64,000 nt of DNA from Oscillospiraceae bacterium. Its GTDB lineage: Bacteria > Bacillota > Clostridia > Oscillospirales > Oscillospiraceae. The translations under genes were made by a program, and so were the position numbers. Each line of letters starts with the position of its first letter. Position 1 is the stretch's first letter. Positions 38,207 through 48,725 of this stretch are shown piece after piece. The notes beneath the pieces are model-generated. The model saw nothing but the letters and a program-made list of their open reading frames with translations, was not told the DNA's origin and did no database searches. Location: contig WRJA01000003.1 in assembly GCA_009782435.1 (NCBI GenBank), positions 1-64,000 on the forward strand, written 5' to 3'.

Positions 38207-40036
38207 ATGAAATGGTTTAAAAACTTGAGGATGAAATCCAAGATGCTGATCAGCTTCCTGCTGGTTGTAATAATGATGATCGCTTTGGCCGTGTTTTCGA
38301 TCATAGAGCTGCGATACGTCGAAGAAGCCTTTACGTATACGCTCAAACATCCGGTTGCGGCCAAAGCCGAAATGCAGGACTTCCGAGGCGCTGCCCGTGA
38401 CCTTCGCCGCATAGTGGCGACGATCATCATGTACGCGCCGACGAACGATACGGCGCGGATGGAAGAATTATTCGAAAAGGACGCGGCGGCCGCCTATAAA
38501 GAAGGCATGGCTGTGCTTGACGGCTTCGAAGCTATTGTAAAGAGCGACGAACGACTGCCGAAAGACGATCTGAACACTCTGCTCGTCGACCTGAAGGAAC
38601 TTCGCGATGTATTCCAATTATACAAGAGTGATTTTTGCGACAAAGCCTATGCCGAAGCACACGAGGGCAATTATACGGGCGCCATGGAGATCGTCATTTC
38701 CGGGACGACGATCACAGATTCGCTTAGGGATGCTTCCAACGTCCTGATAAGTATGACGGATGAGGTCGCCAAAACAGAGACCGCGTACGCTGAAGCTTCC
38801 TCAGCCAAGACGGTCAGGACACTTATAATTGTCTCCGTCCCTATCGCCTTGATCGCGGTGATCATTGCTCTTTATATGGCGAGCCTCGTCAGCAAGCCGA
38901 TGTCTTTCCTCGCCTCAGTCATGGTCAAACTTGCGAAAACGGGCAACTTCATCATGGACAGCGACACCGACGAGAAAATCACGAACTATCGCACAATGCA
39001 TGACGAACTCGGGCAGATGGCGGATTCATTTGCGTCGGTGATCGAGATGATGCAGCGAAAGCTCAAGACTCTGGAGGATGTATCCGGCGGCGATCTGACC
39101 ACATTCGTCGTCCAACGCTCGGAGCAGGACTCTTACGGCAACGCGATGCGCATGATGGTCGACCGCCTGACCGAAATGTTCAGGGAGATCCATGTCTCCG
39201 CCGATCACGTCACATCCGGCTCCAACCAGATCGCCAACGGCTCTCAAGCCTTGGCGCAGGGTTCGACGGAGCAGGCCTCCTCGGTGCAGGAGCTGTCAGC
39301 GTCCATATCGGAAATAGCGCGAAAGACAAAGGACAACGCGGAACTGGCCGGGCGCGCCGCCGTACTCGCCAATACCATTAAGCAAAACGCCGAAACAGGC
39401 AGCCGGCAGATGGACGAGATGATGACCGCTGTCAAAGACATCAACCTTGCCAGTCAGAGCATCAACAAGGTCATCAAAGTCATCGACGATATCGCGTTCC
39501 AGACCAACATCCTCGCTTTAAACGCCGCCGTGGAAGCGGCGAGGGCCGGACAGCACGGCAAAGGTTTTGCGGTCGTTGCGGAGGAAGTCCGCAATCTGGC
39601 CGCCAAGAGCGCCGAAGCCGCGAAGGACACCGGAGGTTTGATTGCCAACTCAATGGAGAAAGCCGAATTGGGCTCGCGCATCGCGACGGATACCGCCGCG
39701 AGCCTTGCGGAGATCGTGTCCGGGATCAACGAAAGCAGCCTGATCGTAAGCGAGATCGCCCAATCGTCCGAGCAGCAGTCCACCGGAATAACGCAGATCA
39801 ACCACGGTATTGACCAGGTGGCAAACGTCGTACAGCAAAACAGCGCGACGGCGCAGGAAAGCGCCGCAGCCAGCGAGGAGATGAGCGGCGAAGCGAGTAT
39901 GCTGCAAAACCTTCTTTCCCAGTTCAAGCTGGCAGACGGCGGTGCGCACAAAGGGTTGCCCGCCGCGAAACAGAAAGCCATGCCGGCGCCGACGGTGCAT
40001 GCGGCGGACGAAGACGGTCCGAACGACAAGTATTGA
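38207..40036 (+). CDS. Methyl-accepting chemotaxis protein 1
   Basis: Two TMs, [44 protein letters not shown]. Confidence 0.95.
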   Translation: MKWFKNLRMKSKMLISFLLVVIMMIALAVFSIIELRYVEEAFTYTLKHPVAAKAEMQDFRGAARDLRRIVATIIMYAPTNDTARMEELFEKDAAAAYKEGMAVLDGFEAIVKSDERLPKDDLNTLLVDLKELRDVFQLYKSDFCDKAYAEAHEGNYTGAMEIVISGTTITDSLRDASNVLISMTDEVAKTETAYAEASSAKTVRTLIIVSVPIALIAVIIALYMASLVSKPMSFLASVMVKLAKTGNFIMDSDTDEKITNYRTMHDELGQMADSFASVIEMMQRKLKTLEDVSGGDLTTFVVQRSEQDSYGNAMRMMVDRLTEMFREIHVSADHVTSGSNQIANGSQALAQGSTEQASSVQELSASISEIARKTKDNAELAGRAAVLANTIKQNAETGSRQMDEMMTAVKDINLASQSINKVIKVIDDIAFQTNILALNAAVEAARAGQHGKGFAVVAEEVRNLAAKSAEAAKDTGGLIANSMEKAELGSRIATDTAASLAEIVSGINESSLIVSEIAQSSEQQSTGITQINHGIDQVANVVQQNSATAQESAAASEEMSGEASMLQNLLSQFKLADGGAHKGLPAAKQKAMPAPTVHAADEDGPNDKY

Positions 40037-40074
40037 TATCCCGGCCCGCGCAGACTGAGGCGGAGGGAAGGTTT

Positions 40075-40110
40075 GAGAGTTTGCCGGGGATATTTCCCCG
40101 GCAAACTCTC
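40075..40110 (+). terminator. Strong hairpin after MCP1
   Basis: GAGAGTTTGCCGGGGA-TATT-TCCCCGGCAAACTCTC, perfect 16-bp stem; no T-tract. Confidence 0.7.
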
Positions 40111-40215
40111 GCAGATTTATCCTTTCCGGATTGAATTCCCGGATCGCGCCTGAAACGGAACATAATTTAAGAAATAAAGATTTGTAAATTTTGTAAATAA
40201 AGTTGAGATATTGTG

Positions 40216-40242
40216 TAAAAAGGCTTTTTTTTTTGCCGAAAT
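40216..40242 (+). promoter_or_regulatory. Sigma-28/sigma-D (motility) type promoter upstream of MCP2
   Basis: TAAA-N15-GCCGAAAT versus Bacillus sigma-D consensus TAAA-N15-GCCGATAT. Confidence 0.6.
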
Positions 40243-40389
40243 CCGGTAAAATACAAACACTTGTAAGCTCGGGCAGAATTCCGGGCGGAGTTTCAATCTC
40301 CGCCGCCGCATTTATCGGTTCTGCGCGAACCCGGGCCGCGCAGCGTCGGCATACAGCGGCGACGTCAGATATAATCGGAGGTCAGAAGA

Positions 40390-42189
40390 ATGAAGAATCT
40401 TAAAATCAGCTTGAAGCTTATGCTCAGTTTTTCCATTGTCATCATACTTGCTGTAATTCTCGGCATAATGGGAATCATAGGAATGATGAGACTCAATCAA
40501 GGCGCGTCCGACCTTTATGACAATGAGATAGTCGCAATAGGAGCCTTGGCGAACATCAGGGAACAATTCGGCGCTCAGCGAAGCGATATCCGTAACATAT
40601 TCCTGTCAAGCAGCGACCCTGACAGGGTGCGCTCGCTCATTGCGGGAATAGCGGAAAGCGACAAACTTGTTGATGAAAATATTGCGATCTATGAGGCGTT
40701 GATCTCGGACCCGAGTACGGAAACCGACTTTTTGACCGCCCGCGACGCTTGGAAAGGCCCTTACGCGCAAATGAAAACGGCCATGTGGCCCATGATAGAG
40801 CAAGGGGATTATGACGGCGCTTACAACTATTTTTTAAGCAATGCGGGAGTCATCGCCCCCATAACGAACGGGCTCAGAGACAGCACGTCTTCTAACGACG
40901 CCTCGGCTTTGGCGCAGAATATCAAAAACGACGGGATATTTACTACGCTTATGATCACTATCATAGTCTTGATGGCGCTGACTTTAATCTTATCCGTCAT
41001 CATAACGTTCTACGTCTCAGGTTTGATAAGCAAGCCTCTTAACGTCCTCTCGAGCTTTATGAAAAAAGCGGGCACTACCGGAGACATCACACTGACCCCC
41101 GGGGATTTGGCGGAAATAAACAAATTCGGGCAATACAGAGATGAGATCGGACAGACCATTTCCAATACCGCCTCATTCATAAAGCATGTGACAACTGTCG
41201 CCGCGGAGCTTGATACCGTTGCAAAAGGCGACCTGACTCTGAACTTGGAATTGCTTTCCGAAGCGGATGTTATGGGCAGATCGCTGAACCATGTGGTCAG
41301 CACGCTCAACGGGATGTTCGGAGAAATAAACGCTTCCGCCGGACAGGTTTCGACAGGGTCCAAACAGATAGCCGGCGGCGCGCAGGCATTGGCGCAAGGC
41401 TCGACCGAACAGGCGTCTGCCGTTGAGCAGCTTTCGGCTTCCATATCGGAGATCAACAACATGGCGAAAGAAAGCTCCAAAACCGCCTCGGCGGCGTTGG
41501 AAGAAGTCCGAAAATCGGGAGAGCTGATGGGCGTTTGCACTGAACAGATGGACCGGATGATGGCGGCGATGAGGACTATCGACGAAAAATCCAAGGACAT
41601 ATTGAAAACGACGAAGGTGATAGACGATATAGCGTTCCAGACGAATATCCTGGCGCTGAACGCGGCTGTGGAAGCGGCTCGCGCGGGACAGCACGGCAAG
41701 GGCTTCGCGGTCGTGGCCGAGGAAGTACGCAATTTGGCGTCCAAATCCGCGGAGGCGGCAAAGGAAACGGCCGCTTTGCTCGAAAGCAGTTCGCAGAGCG
41801 TTGAGGGAGGCAACAGGATAGTTGAAAAGGTGAACGAAAGTTTGCAGTCGGTGGTGGAGATATCCAAGAAAAACGCTGTTGATATAGAAAACATCCAATC
41901 GATCTCTTATCAACAGAGCCATGCCATGGCACAGGTCACGACAGGTATAGACCAAGTGGCGCAGGTCGTCCAGCAAAACAGCGCGACTGCCGAGGAAAGC
42001 GCCGCGGCGTCCGAGGAAATGAGCGGACAGTCCGCCATGCTTCAAGAACTTATATCCCGCTTTAAAACGTCTAAGGGCACCGGAAAAATGAACCTGCCGG
42101 CGCCGGGCGGGCATACGGCCGGGCATGTTGCCGCGGAGGAACAGCCGAAGAGCGAGTTTTCAAGAGAAGGTAATTTCGGAAAGTATTGA
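40390..42189 (+). CDS. Methyl-accepting chemotaxis protein 2
   Basis: Two TMs, four-helix sensor-like region, [40 protein letters not shown]. Confidence 0.95.
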   Translation: MKNLKISLKLMLSFSIVIILAVILGIMGIIGMMRLNQGASDLYDNEIVAIGALANIREQFGAQRSDIRNIFLSSSDPDRVRSLIAGIAESDKLVDENIAIYEALISDPSTETDFLTARDAWKGPYAQMKTAMWPMIEQGDYDGAYNYFLSNAGVIAPITNGLRDSTSSNDASALAQNIKNDGIFTTLMITIIVLMALTLILSVIITFYVSGLISKPLNVLSSFMKKAGTTGDITLTPGDLAEINKFGQYRDEIGQTISNTASFIKHVTTVAAELDTVAKGDLTLNLELLSEADVMGRSLNHVVSTLNGMFGEINASAGQVSTGSKQIAGGAQALAQGSTEQASAVEQLSASISEINNMAKESSKTASAALEEVRKSGELMGVCTEQMDRMMAAMRTIDEKSKDILKTTKVIDDIAFQTNILALNAAVEAARAGQHGKGFAVVAEEVRNLASKSAEAAKETAALLESSSQSVEGGNRIVEKVNESLQSVVEISKKNAVDIENIQSISYQQSHAMAQVTTGIDQVAQVVQQNSATAEESAAASEEMSGQSAMLQELISRFKTSKGTGKMNLPAPGGHTAGHVAAEEQPKSEFSREGNFGKY

Positions 42190-45116
42190 CCGGGAAGAGA
42201 ATCCCGGCGCCGGAAACAGCGAGCCGGCAAATATTCTTTCGAAGGGAAATAACGGAAAGGGCGGAAGCAGGGGTGGATGCTTCTCGGCAACCGAAAAACA
42301 CGCCGGCGGCGCCGAATAAACTAAAGGATCTGTCGAAGCGCGGCGCGGACCGCGCTTCGGCGGACGAGTTGCGCGAGAATGAGCGGCTGATGCTCGAAAT
42401 CAAGCGGCGCGACTGTATGATGACCGCGTTGAGCGACGCGGCCGGCGTACTGCTTCAGTCAAAAAACGAAAATCATGAAAACAACTTGCGTCTTTGTATG
42501 GGGATGTTGGGCAACGCCGCGGGCGCCGACCGGGTACAGTTATGGAAAAACCATGAGGCGGACGGAAAACTCTACTGCACGCAGATCATCGAATGGCTCA
42601 GCAACGCGTCGTCACAAATAAACCTCACTCATACGGTCGACTTACCGTACGACGAGGCGATCCCCGGCTGGAGAGAAATACTCTCCGGAGGAAAATGTAT
42701 TAACAGCGCGGTGAAAGACCTCTCGCCGAAAGAGCGGAGCCAACTCGAATTGCAGGATATCTTATCGGTTTTTATTGCGCCGATATTCGTACGGGAGCGT
42801 TTTTGGGGGATGATCGGCTTTGACGACTGTCACAGCGAACGTCTGTTATCGGAAAGCGACCGGGCGATATTGCTCTCCGGCGGCATTATGCTCGCGAACG
42901 CCGTAGAGCGTAATGAAGTTTTGCATCAGGTGGCGGGCCGCTTAGCGCAGCAGCAGCTCATGGCGGATATTTCAAAGAGCTTTATCTCAAAAGAACCGAT
43001 GGGCGATATGATACGCAAAGCACTGGCTCGCATGGGCGCTTTTTTGAACGTGGTGCGCGTGCTTGTCGCCGTTTTTGAAAAAAATTCGGAGATCAGCCGT
43101 CCGGAGTATGTGTGGTTTTCCGATCCCAAGTATACGCCGAATGCCTCTCAGAAAGGGTTCAGCGGCATTATCAGGGAATTGTTTCCCCGCTTCAGAGAGG
43201 ACGGCAAGGAGGTCCCGATCATATATTGCGACAACGTCCTTACCCATGAAGACGGAATATTTGAGATATTCCATGAGCGGGGCGGCCTTATGTCGTTCAT
43301 ATGCGCGCCGATCTACGTCAACGACGATCTGTGGGGCGTTATGAGCATCGAGGAACACGAAAAATTCCGCGCCTGGAGCGAGAGCGACGCCATGCTGGTC
43401 GGCATGGTGTCGAGCGCTATCTCAAGCGCCGTCGCCCGCGACATAATGGAGAAAGAACGCGACGCCGCCCTTGAGCAGGCGGTTCGCTCCGGGCACGCGA
43501 AGGGGGACTTCCTCTCGAACATGTCCCATGAGATCAGAACGCCGCTCAACGCGATCATCGGCATGACGCAGATCGGCATGTCGTCTTCGACCGTTGAGAG
43601 GAAAGACTATTCTTTCAGCAGGATAGACGACGCTTCAAAGCACTTGCTCGGCGTCGTAAACGACATACTTGATTTTTCGAAGATCGAGGCCGGAAAATTC
43701 GAATTGTCGCTTACCGAGTTCGATTTTGAAAAAATGCTGCAAAAAACGATAAACGTGATAGGGTTCAGGGCAGATGAGCGCCGGCAGCGCATATACGTCA
43801 ATATAGACAACGATGTGCCGCGTTCGCTTATCGGGGACGATCAGAGGCTCTCCCAAATAATAACAAACCTTCTTTCAAACGCGGTCAAGTTCACTCCCGA
43901 GGAAGGCGTCATACGGATCGACTGCATTTTGCTGTCGGAAGAGGATGATATGTGCCGGCTGCAGATCAGCGTCACGGATAACGATATCGGAATCACCGAG
44001 GAACAAAAATCGCGTCTGTTCAATTCTTTTGAACAGGCTGAAGCCGGCACGGCGCGCAAATTCGGCGGTACGGGACTGGGACTTGCGATCTCCAAGCGCA
44101 TTGTCGAAATGATGGACGGAGAGATTTGGGCGCAGTCCGAGGCAGGGCACGGGGCGACCTTTACGTTTAACGTTCTGCTCAAACGGGATGTGAAGGCGCG
44201 GGTCCTCAGACTTGCCGAGGGCATAAATTGGAGTAATATCCGTGTTTTCGCGGTTGACGACGAAGCCGAAGTCCGCGAGTTTTTCACAAATATGTCAAAA
44301 CACCTCGGCATATGCTGCACGGCCGCGTCAAGCGGTGAGGAAGCCTTGGAAATGCTTGAGACGGATCCGGAACATGATGTTTATTTCCTTGATTTGAGGC
44401 TGCCGGGCATGAACGGCATTGAGCTTGCCCGCCGGATACGCGAAAAGGATGAGGCGCGGACCTCCGTCGCAATACTGTTTTCAGCCGTTGACCGGAGCGA
44501 CGCGGAGGATGAGGCAAAAGCGGCCGGCGTGGACAAATTTCTGCAGAAACCTCTTTTCGCCTCTGATATCATCGATCTTATCAACGGTTTTCTCGGCGTT
44601 CAAAGAGACCCAGATGCGGATAAAAAGAAAGAGGAGACTTTCGACTTTTCCGGACACACCATCTTACTCGCTGAGGATGTTGAAATAAACCGCGAAATCG
44701 TGTCAGCTCTGCTTGAACCCACCGGCCTGACGGTCGAGTGCGCCGAAAACGGCGCGCAGGCGCTCGAAATGTTCAAAGCGGCGCCGGACAAATACGAAAT
44801 GATCTTTATGGACGTTCAAATGCCGGAGATGGACGGCTATGAGGCGACGCGCTCCATTCGCGCGCTTGACATTCCCGGCGCGGACGATATCCCGATCATC
44901 GCAATGACCGCGAACGTATTCAGGCAGGATATCGAAAAATGTCTCGAAGCGGGCATGAACGGCCATGTGGGGAAGCCTGTTGACACGAACGTTATGCTGA
45001 CGCAGCTGCGCAGGTATCTCTATGTGAGCGACAGGCGCATAAAAAGCGACAGGCGTATGAAAGAGGAAAGAAGATTGGCAAGCGAAAGAAGATTGGGCGA
45101 AAGAAGAAAAGACTGA
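42186..45116 (+). CDS. Soluble hybrid sensor histidine kinase: GAF - GAF - HisKA - HATPase - REC - REC with Arg-rich tail
   Basis: FLSNMSHEIRTPLNAIIGMTQIG, GGTGLGLAISKRIVEMM, two REC domains; no TM seen; exact start uncertain (TTG at 42186 overlaps the MCP2 stop). Confidence 0.9.
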   Translation: MTGKRIPAPETASRQIFFRREITERAEAGVDASRQPKNTPAAPNKLKDLSKRGADRASADELRENERLMLEIKRRDCMMTALSDAAGVLLQSKNENHENNLRLCMGMLGNAAGADRVQLWKNHEADGKLYCTQIIEWLSNASSQINLTHTVDLPYDEAIPGWREILSGGKCINSAVKDLSPKERSQLELQDILSVFIAPIFVRERFWGMIGFDDCHSERLLSESDRAILLSGGIMLANAVERNEVLHQVAGRLAQQQLMADISKSFISKEPMGDMIRKALARMGAFLNVVRVLVAVFEKNSEISRPEYVWFSDPKYTPNASQKGFSGIIRELFPRFREDGKEVPIIYCDNVLTHEDGIFEIFHERGGLMSFICAPIYVNDDLWGVMSIEEHEKFRAWSESDAMLVGMVSSAISSAVARDIMEKERDAALEQAVRSGHAKGDFLSNMSHEIRTPLNAIIGMTQIGMSSSTVERKDYSFSRIDDASKHLLGVVNDILDFSKIEAGKFELSLTEFDFEKMLQKTINVIGFRADERRQRIYVNIDNDVPRSLIGDDQRLSQIITNLLSNAVKFTPEEGVIRIDCILLSEEDDMCRLQISVTDNDIGITEEQKSRLFNSFEQAEAGTARKFGGTGLGLAISKRIVEMMDGEIWAQSEAGHGATFTFNVLLKRDVKARVLRLAEGINWSNIRVFAVDDEAEVREFFTNMSKHLGICCTAASSGEEALEMLETDPEHDVYFLDLRLPGMNGIELARRIREKDEARTSVAILFSAVDRSDAEDEAKAAGVDKFLQKPLFASDIIDLINGFLGVQRDPDADKKKEETFDFSGHTILLAEDVEINREIVSALLEPTGLTVECAENGAQALEMFKAAPDKYEMIFMDVQMPEMDGYEATRSIRALDIPGADDIPIIAMTANVFRQDIEKCLEAGMNGHVGKPVDTNVMLTQLRRYLYVSDRRIKSDRRMKEERRLASERRLGERRKD

Positions 45117-45190
45117 TAACCCTTAAAGCGGACATAAGCCGCGGGCGCGGAAAGGAGGGGACGCAGACGGAAAGCCGCAGAAAAGAGATC

Positions 45191-46450
45191 ATGCCCGGCG
45201 TTATGCTCACATGCCTGAAAACGAACAAGTTCAAAACGGGCTGTTTGAGCGTCAATCTGCTTACCCGGCTGAAAAAAAACCGCGCGGCAAAAAACGCGCT
45301 GATACCGTATGTGCTCAAGCAGGGAACGGCGTCGCACCCGGACATGGAGAGCATAATGAGGCTGACGGACGAGCTTTACGGAGCGTCTGTAACTCCGATC
45401 GTCCGCAAAAAAGGAGAGATACAGGCGATTGGGTTTTTCGCGGATTTTGCGGAAGATTCTTTTACGCCTCAAGCCGAAATAACAAGACGGGTCATCGAAC
45501 TGACCGGCGAACTGCTGCTTTTTCCCAATACACGGGGCGGGCTTTTGCTCCCCGGCTATACCGATGTCGAAAAAGAGAAGCTGTCGGAGCAGATACGCGG
45601 GCGCGTGAACGATAAACGCGCCTATTCGATACAACGCCTTTATGAGTTCATGTGCGCCGGCGAGGACTATTCGACCGACAAGCTCGGCACTGTCGAAGAG
45701 CTCTCGTCCGTGAATTACAGAAAACTGACGTCGCATTACAAATCGCTTTTGGCCTCCTCGCCGATAGAGATATTCTACTGCGGCAGTTCCGGGCCGGCCG
45801 AAATCGAAAACGCCGTCAAATACGCGTTTGAAACCTTGCCGAGGGGAGATTCGGAACGGAATATCGCAACAGACGTCCGTATGAGCGCCGGCGCCGATAA
45901 GCCTCGTGTTTTTTCCGAGGAGATGGATGTAAGTCAGGGCAAACTCGCGGTGGGCTTCAGGCTCGGCGGCTGTATGAAAAAACCCGATCCCGCTAAGATT
46001 CGCGTTTTTAATTCCGTATACGGCGGCTCGGTGAACTCCAAGCTGTTTATGAATGTGCGCGAAAAGCTTTCCCTGTGTTACTTCGCGAGTTCCGGCACGG
46101 ATATACACAAGGGCATAATGACGGTTTCGTCCGGCATCGATTTTGACAAATACGACGCGGCCCTCTCCGAAATACTCAAACAGTTGGACGCCGTTGCCGA
46201 AGGGAACGTCACAGACGAGGAGCTGAAAGCGGCAAAAAAAAGCGTCGCTTCCGATCTGAGGCTCATATGCGACAGTCCCGCCGCGCTGGAAGCATTTTAT
46301 TTCGACTCGAATCTTTCGGGGACGGAATACGGACCTTTTGAAGCGGCCGCGCTTGCCGAAGAGGTCACTTCGGATCAGGTCGTTGAGATCGCGTCCGGAG
46401 TTGTGTGCGACGCGGTGTACTTTCTTAAGGGGGATGGCGTTGGAAGTTAA
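45191..46450 (+). CDS. M16-like peptidase, YfmF-like, lacking HxxEH
   Basis: KNRAAKNALIPYVLKQGTASHPDMESIMRLTDELYGASVT; no zinc motif; paired with the active-type M16 gene. Confidence 0.85.
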   Translation: MPGVMLTCLKTNKFKTGCLSVNLLTRLKKNRAAKNALIPYVLKQGTASHPDMESIMRLTDELYGASVTPIVRKKGEIQAIGFFADFAEDSFTPQAEITRRVIELTGELLLFPNTRGGLLLPGYTDVEKEKLSEQIRGRVNDKRAYSIQRLYEFMCAGEDYSTDKLGTVEELSSVNYRKLTSHYKSLLASSPIEIFYCGSSGPAEIENAVKYAFETLPRGDSERNIATDVRMSAGADKPRVFSEEMDVSQGKLAVGFRLGGCMKKPDPAKIRVFNSVYGGSVNSKLFMNVREKLSLCYFASSGTDIHKGIMTVSSGIDFDKYDAALSEILKQLDAVAEGNVTDEELKAAKKSVASDLRLICDSPAALEAFYFDSNLSGTEYGPFEAAALAEEVTSDQVVEIASGVVCDAVYFLKGDGVGS

Positions 46451-47714
46451 AAGCTTTGACAATATCGGGGAAAAGCTGTATAAGGAAACGCTTGAAAACG
46501 GCTTGCGGGCGTATGTCGCGATCAAGCCGGGATATGTCCACAGCTATGCGCTGTTCGCGACAAATTACGGCGGGGCTGACAGGAGATTCAAGCTGAGCGG
46601 AAAAGCGGCGGATACGCCCGCCGGCGTCGCCCATTTCCTTGAGCATAAAATGTTTGATACTCCGGACGGAAAAAACGCGCTTAACGTGCTTTCGGAAAAC
46701 GGCGCGTCGCCGAACGCCTGGACTTCGCAGAGCATGACGGCTTATCATTTTTCCTGTACCTCCGGTTTTGAGAAAAACCTCAATACTCTGCTGGAGTTTG
46801 TTTCCGTTCCTTATTTCACCGCCGACGGCGTCGCCAAGGAGCAGGGCATAATAACGCAGGAGATTCGGATGATAGAGGATGATCCCGGCTTTGTCGTTTA
46901 CACCAACCTTATGAAATGTTTGTATTCGGAGAATCCGATCAGAGATTCCGTTGCCGGCACGGTGGAGAGCATATCCGGCATTTCGGAAGAAACGCTGTAT
47001 GAGTGCCACAAAGCTTTTTACAATCCGGCCAATATGACCTTGTGCGTCGCGGGGGATACAGACCCTGAGGCCGTCTTTGACGCGGCCCGCAGATTACTCC
47101 CCGAAAAGCCGCAGGTCGTGCCCGAAAGCGATTACGGAGCCGCCGAGGAGCTCTTGCCGGCGACGCTGCGGACAAGCGCCGTGATGCCGGTCTCCGCACC
47201 GCAGTATATGATCGGGGCCAAAGTAAAAGCGGAAGAAAACGGCAATGAGCGGCTCCGGCAATCGCTGACCGGAGAGTTGGCGCTGCGGTGCCTTATGGGG
47301 CGCTCTTCTCCTTTTTACACGCGGCTGTACGCCAAAGGATTGATAAACGCGGATTTCGGATATGAACTCGATTATGCGGCGAAGGCGGCGACGATCATTT
47401 TCGGCGGGGAAAGCCGCGATCCCGAAGCCGTTTTTTCCGAATTTACGGACGAAGTCGCAGGTATAATCAAAAACGGGCCGGACGCCGGCCTTTTTGAGCG
47501 CTCAAAAAAGGCGCTGTACGGAAATATGCTGCGTACGACGGACAGATTTTCAAGGCTTTGTTCCGAGCTTGCGGCCGGTGAATTTGCGGGTTATAATTAT
47601 CTCGACTCTTTCAATATACAATCCGGGATATCACTTGAGGATACAGCGGCGTTTATTTCGGATAACCTTACGCCTGAAAGGCTTGCGATGTCCGCGATCG
47701 ACCCCGCGGGATGA
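46434..47714 (+). CDS. M16 zinc peptidase, YfmH-like
   Basis: PAGVAHFLEHKMFDTPDG (HxxEH); start MALEVKSFD. Confidence 0.9.
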   Translation: MALEVKSFDNIGEKLYKETLENGLRAYVAIKPGYVHSYALFATNYGGADRRFKLSGKAADTPAGVAHFLEHKMFDTPDGKNALNVLSENGASPNAWTSQSMTAYHFSCTSGFEKNLNTLLEFVSVPYFTADGVAKEQGIITQEIRMIEDDPGFVVYTNLMKCLYSENPIRDSVAGTVESISGISEETLYECHKAFYNPANMTLCVAGDTDPEAVFDAARRLLPEKPQVVPESDYGAAEELLPATLRTSAVMPVSAPQYMIGAKVKAEENGNERLRQSLTGELALRCLMGRSSPFYTRLYAKGLINADFGYELDYAAKAATIIFGGESRDPEAVFSEFTDEVAGIIKNGPDAGLFERSKKALYGNMLRTTDRFSRLCSELAAGEFAGYNYLDSFNIQSGISLEDTAAFISDNLTPERLAMSAIDPAG

Positions 47715-47753
47715 AACGGGCAAGACCCGCCGCGATCCCGGTTTTGAAAGGAC

Positions 47754-48614
47754 TTGATCATTATGACTTCTATGAGGGGCGCCGAAATAAGTTTTCCGAT
47801 GTTCGGAGAGGGTTTTATAATCAACCCGCCGGATCAGTTTTCGCTGTTCGGGCTCAGTTTTTATTTTTACGGAGTTATCATAGCGCTCGGGTTCCTGCTG
47901 GCCGTGCTGTACGCGATGAAGCGGGGCAACAGCTTCGGCATCACGCAGGACAATGTTCTCGACGTTCTTATTTTTGCTCTTCCGGCCGGCATAGTCGGCG
48001 CGAGACTGTATTACGTCGTATTTAATTTCGCAATGTATAAAAACGATTTTGCCGGTGTTTTCAGGCTTTGGGAAGGCGGGCTTGCCGTTTACGGCGGCAT
48101 AGCGGCGGGCGCGCTCACGGCCGCCGCGGTGTGCAAAATAAAAAAAATACACGCCGGAGCCTTCCTCGACATAACGGCGTTCGGATTTTTGATAGGTCAG
48201 TCCGTGGGGCGGTGGGGCAATTTTTTCAACCGGGAGGCTTTCGGGTCCGTAACGGATCTGTTTTGCCGAATGGGGCTTGCCGTGCCGGGTACCGAGCCGG
48301 TCTATGTGCATCCGACTTTTCTCTATGAATCGCTTTGGAACGCTTTGGGGCTGCTGCTCTTACATCTTTTTTCAAAATCGGGCCGGAGGCAATATGACGG
48401 TCAGATATTCATTATGTATGTGGCTTGGTACGGCTTGGGGCGCGTTTTCATAGAAGGCCTGCGCGCCGACAGCCTGTATTTGTTCGGCAGCGGTATCAGG
48501 GTGTCGCAGCTTTTGGCGGGGCTTTCTCTGCTCGCGGCTCTCGGCGCTTTATTTATCAACGGGCGCGAAAAACATGATCCTCAAAACCTTTTTGTCAACA
48601 AAAAGGATGCTTGA
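47754..48614 (+). CDS. lgt: Prolipoprotein diacylglyceryl transferase
   Basis: GGLAVYGGIAAGALTAAAVC, QSVGRWGNFFNREAFG, HPTFLYESLWNALGLLLL. Confidence 0.95.
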   Translation: MIIMTSMRGAEISFPMFGEGFIINPPDQFSLFGLSFYFYGVIIALGFLLAVLYAMKRGNSFGITQDNVLDVLIFALPAGIVGARLYYVVFNFAMYKNDFAGVFRLWEGGLAVYGGIAAGALTAAAVCKIKKIHAGAFLDITAFGFLIGQSVGRWGNFFNREAFGSVTDLFCRMGLAVPGTEPVYVHPTFLYESLWNALGLLLLHLFSKSGRRQYDGQIFIMYVAWYGLGRVFIEGLRADSLYLFGSGIRVSQLLAGLSLLAALGALFINGREKHDPQNLFVNKKDA

Positions 48615-48725
48615 GTCTGCGGGAGGCGCGCCCCGGTCCTCTCGCTGCGGCTTCGCGGTAAAAAACCGGTACAGACATCAGTAAAAGCGAAAGTAAAAGC
48701 GAATAAAAAAACGGAGGTGTTTTAA

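Noticed and set aside
40216-40389. c-di-GMP (GEMM) riboswitch in the MCP2 leader
   Set aside because: The leader lacks the conserved GEMM core sequence elements I would expect; only generic hairpins seen.
41010-41894. 294-aa minus-strand ORF opposite MCP2
   Set aside because: Antisense to strongly conserved MCP signalling domain; similar shadow ORFs occur opposite MCP1.
45020-46525. 501-aa minus-strand ORF
   Set aside because: Lies antisense to the clear YfmF-like coding gene; composition rich in Arg/His/Phe typical of shadow ORFs in GC-rich coding DNA.
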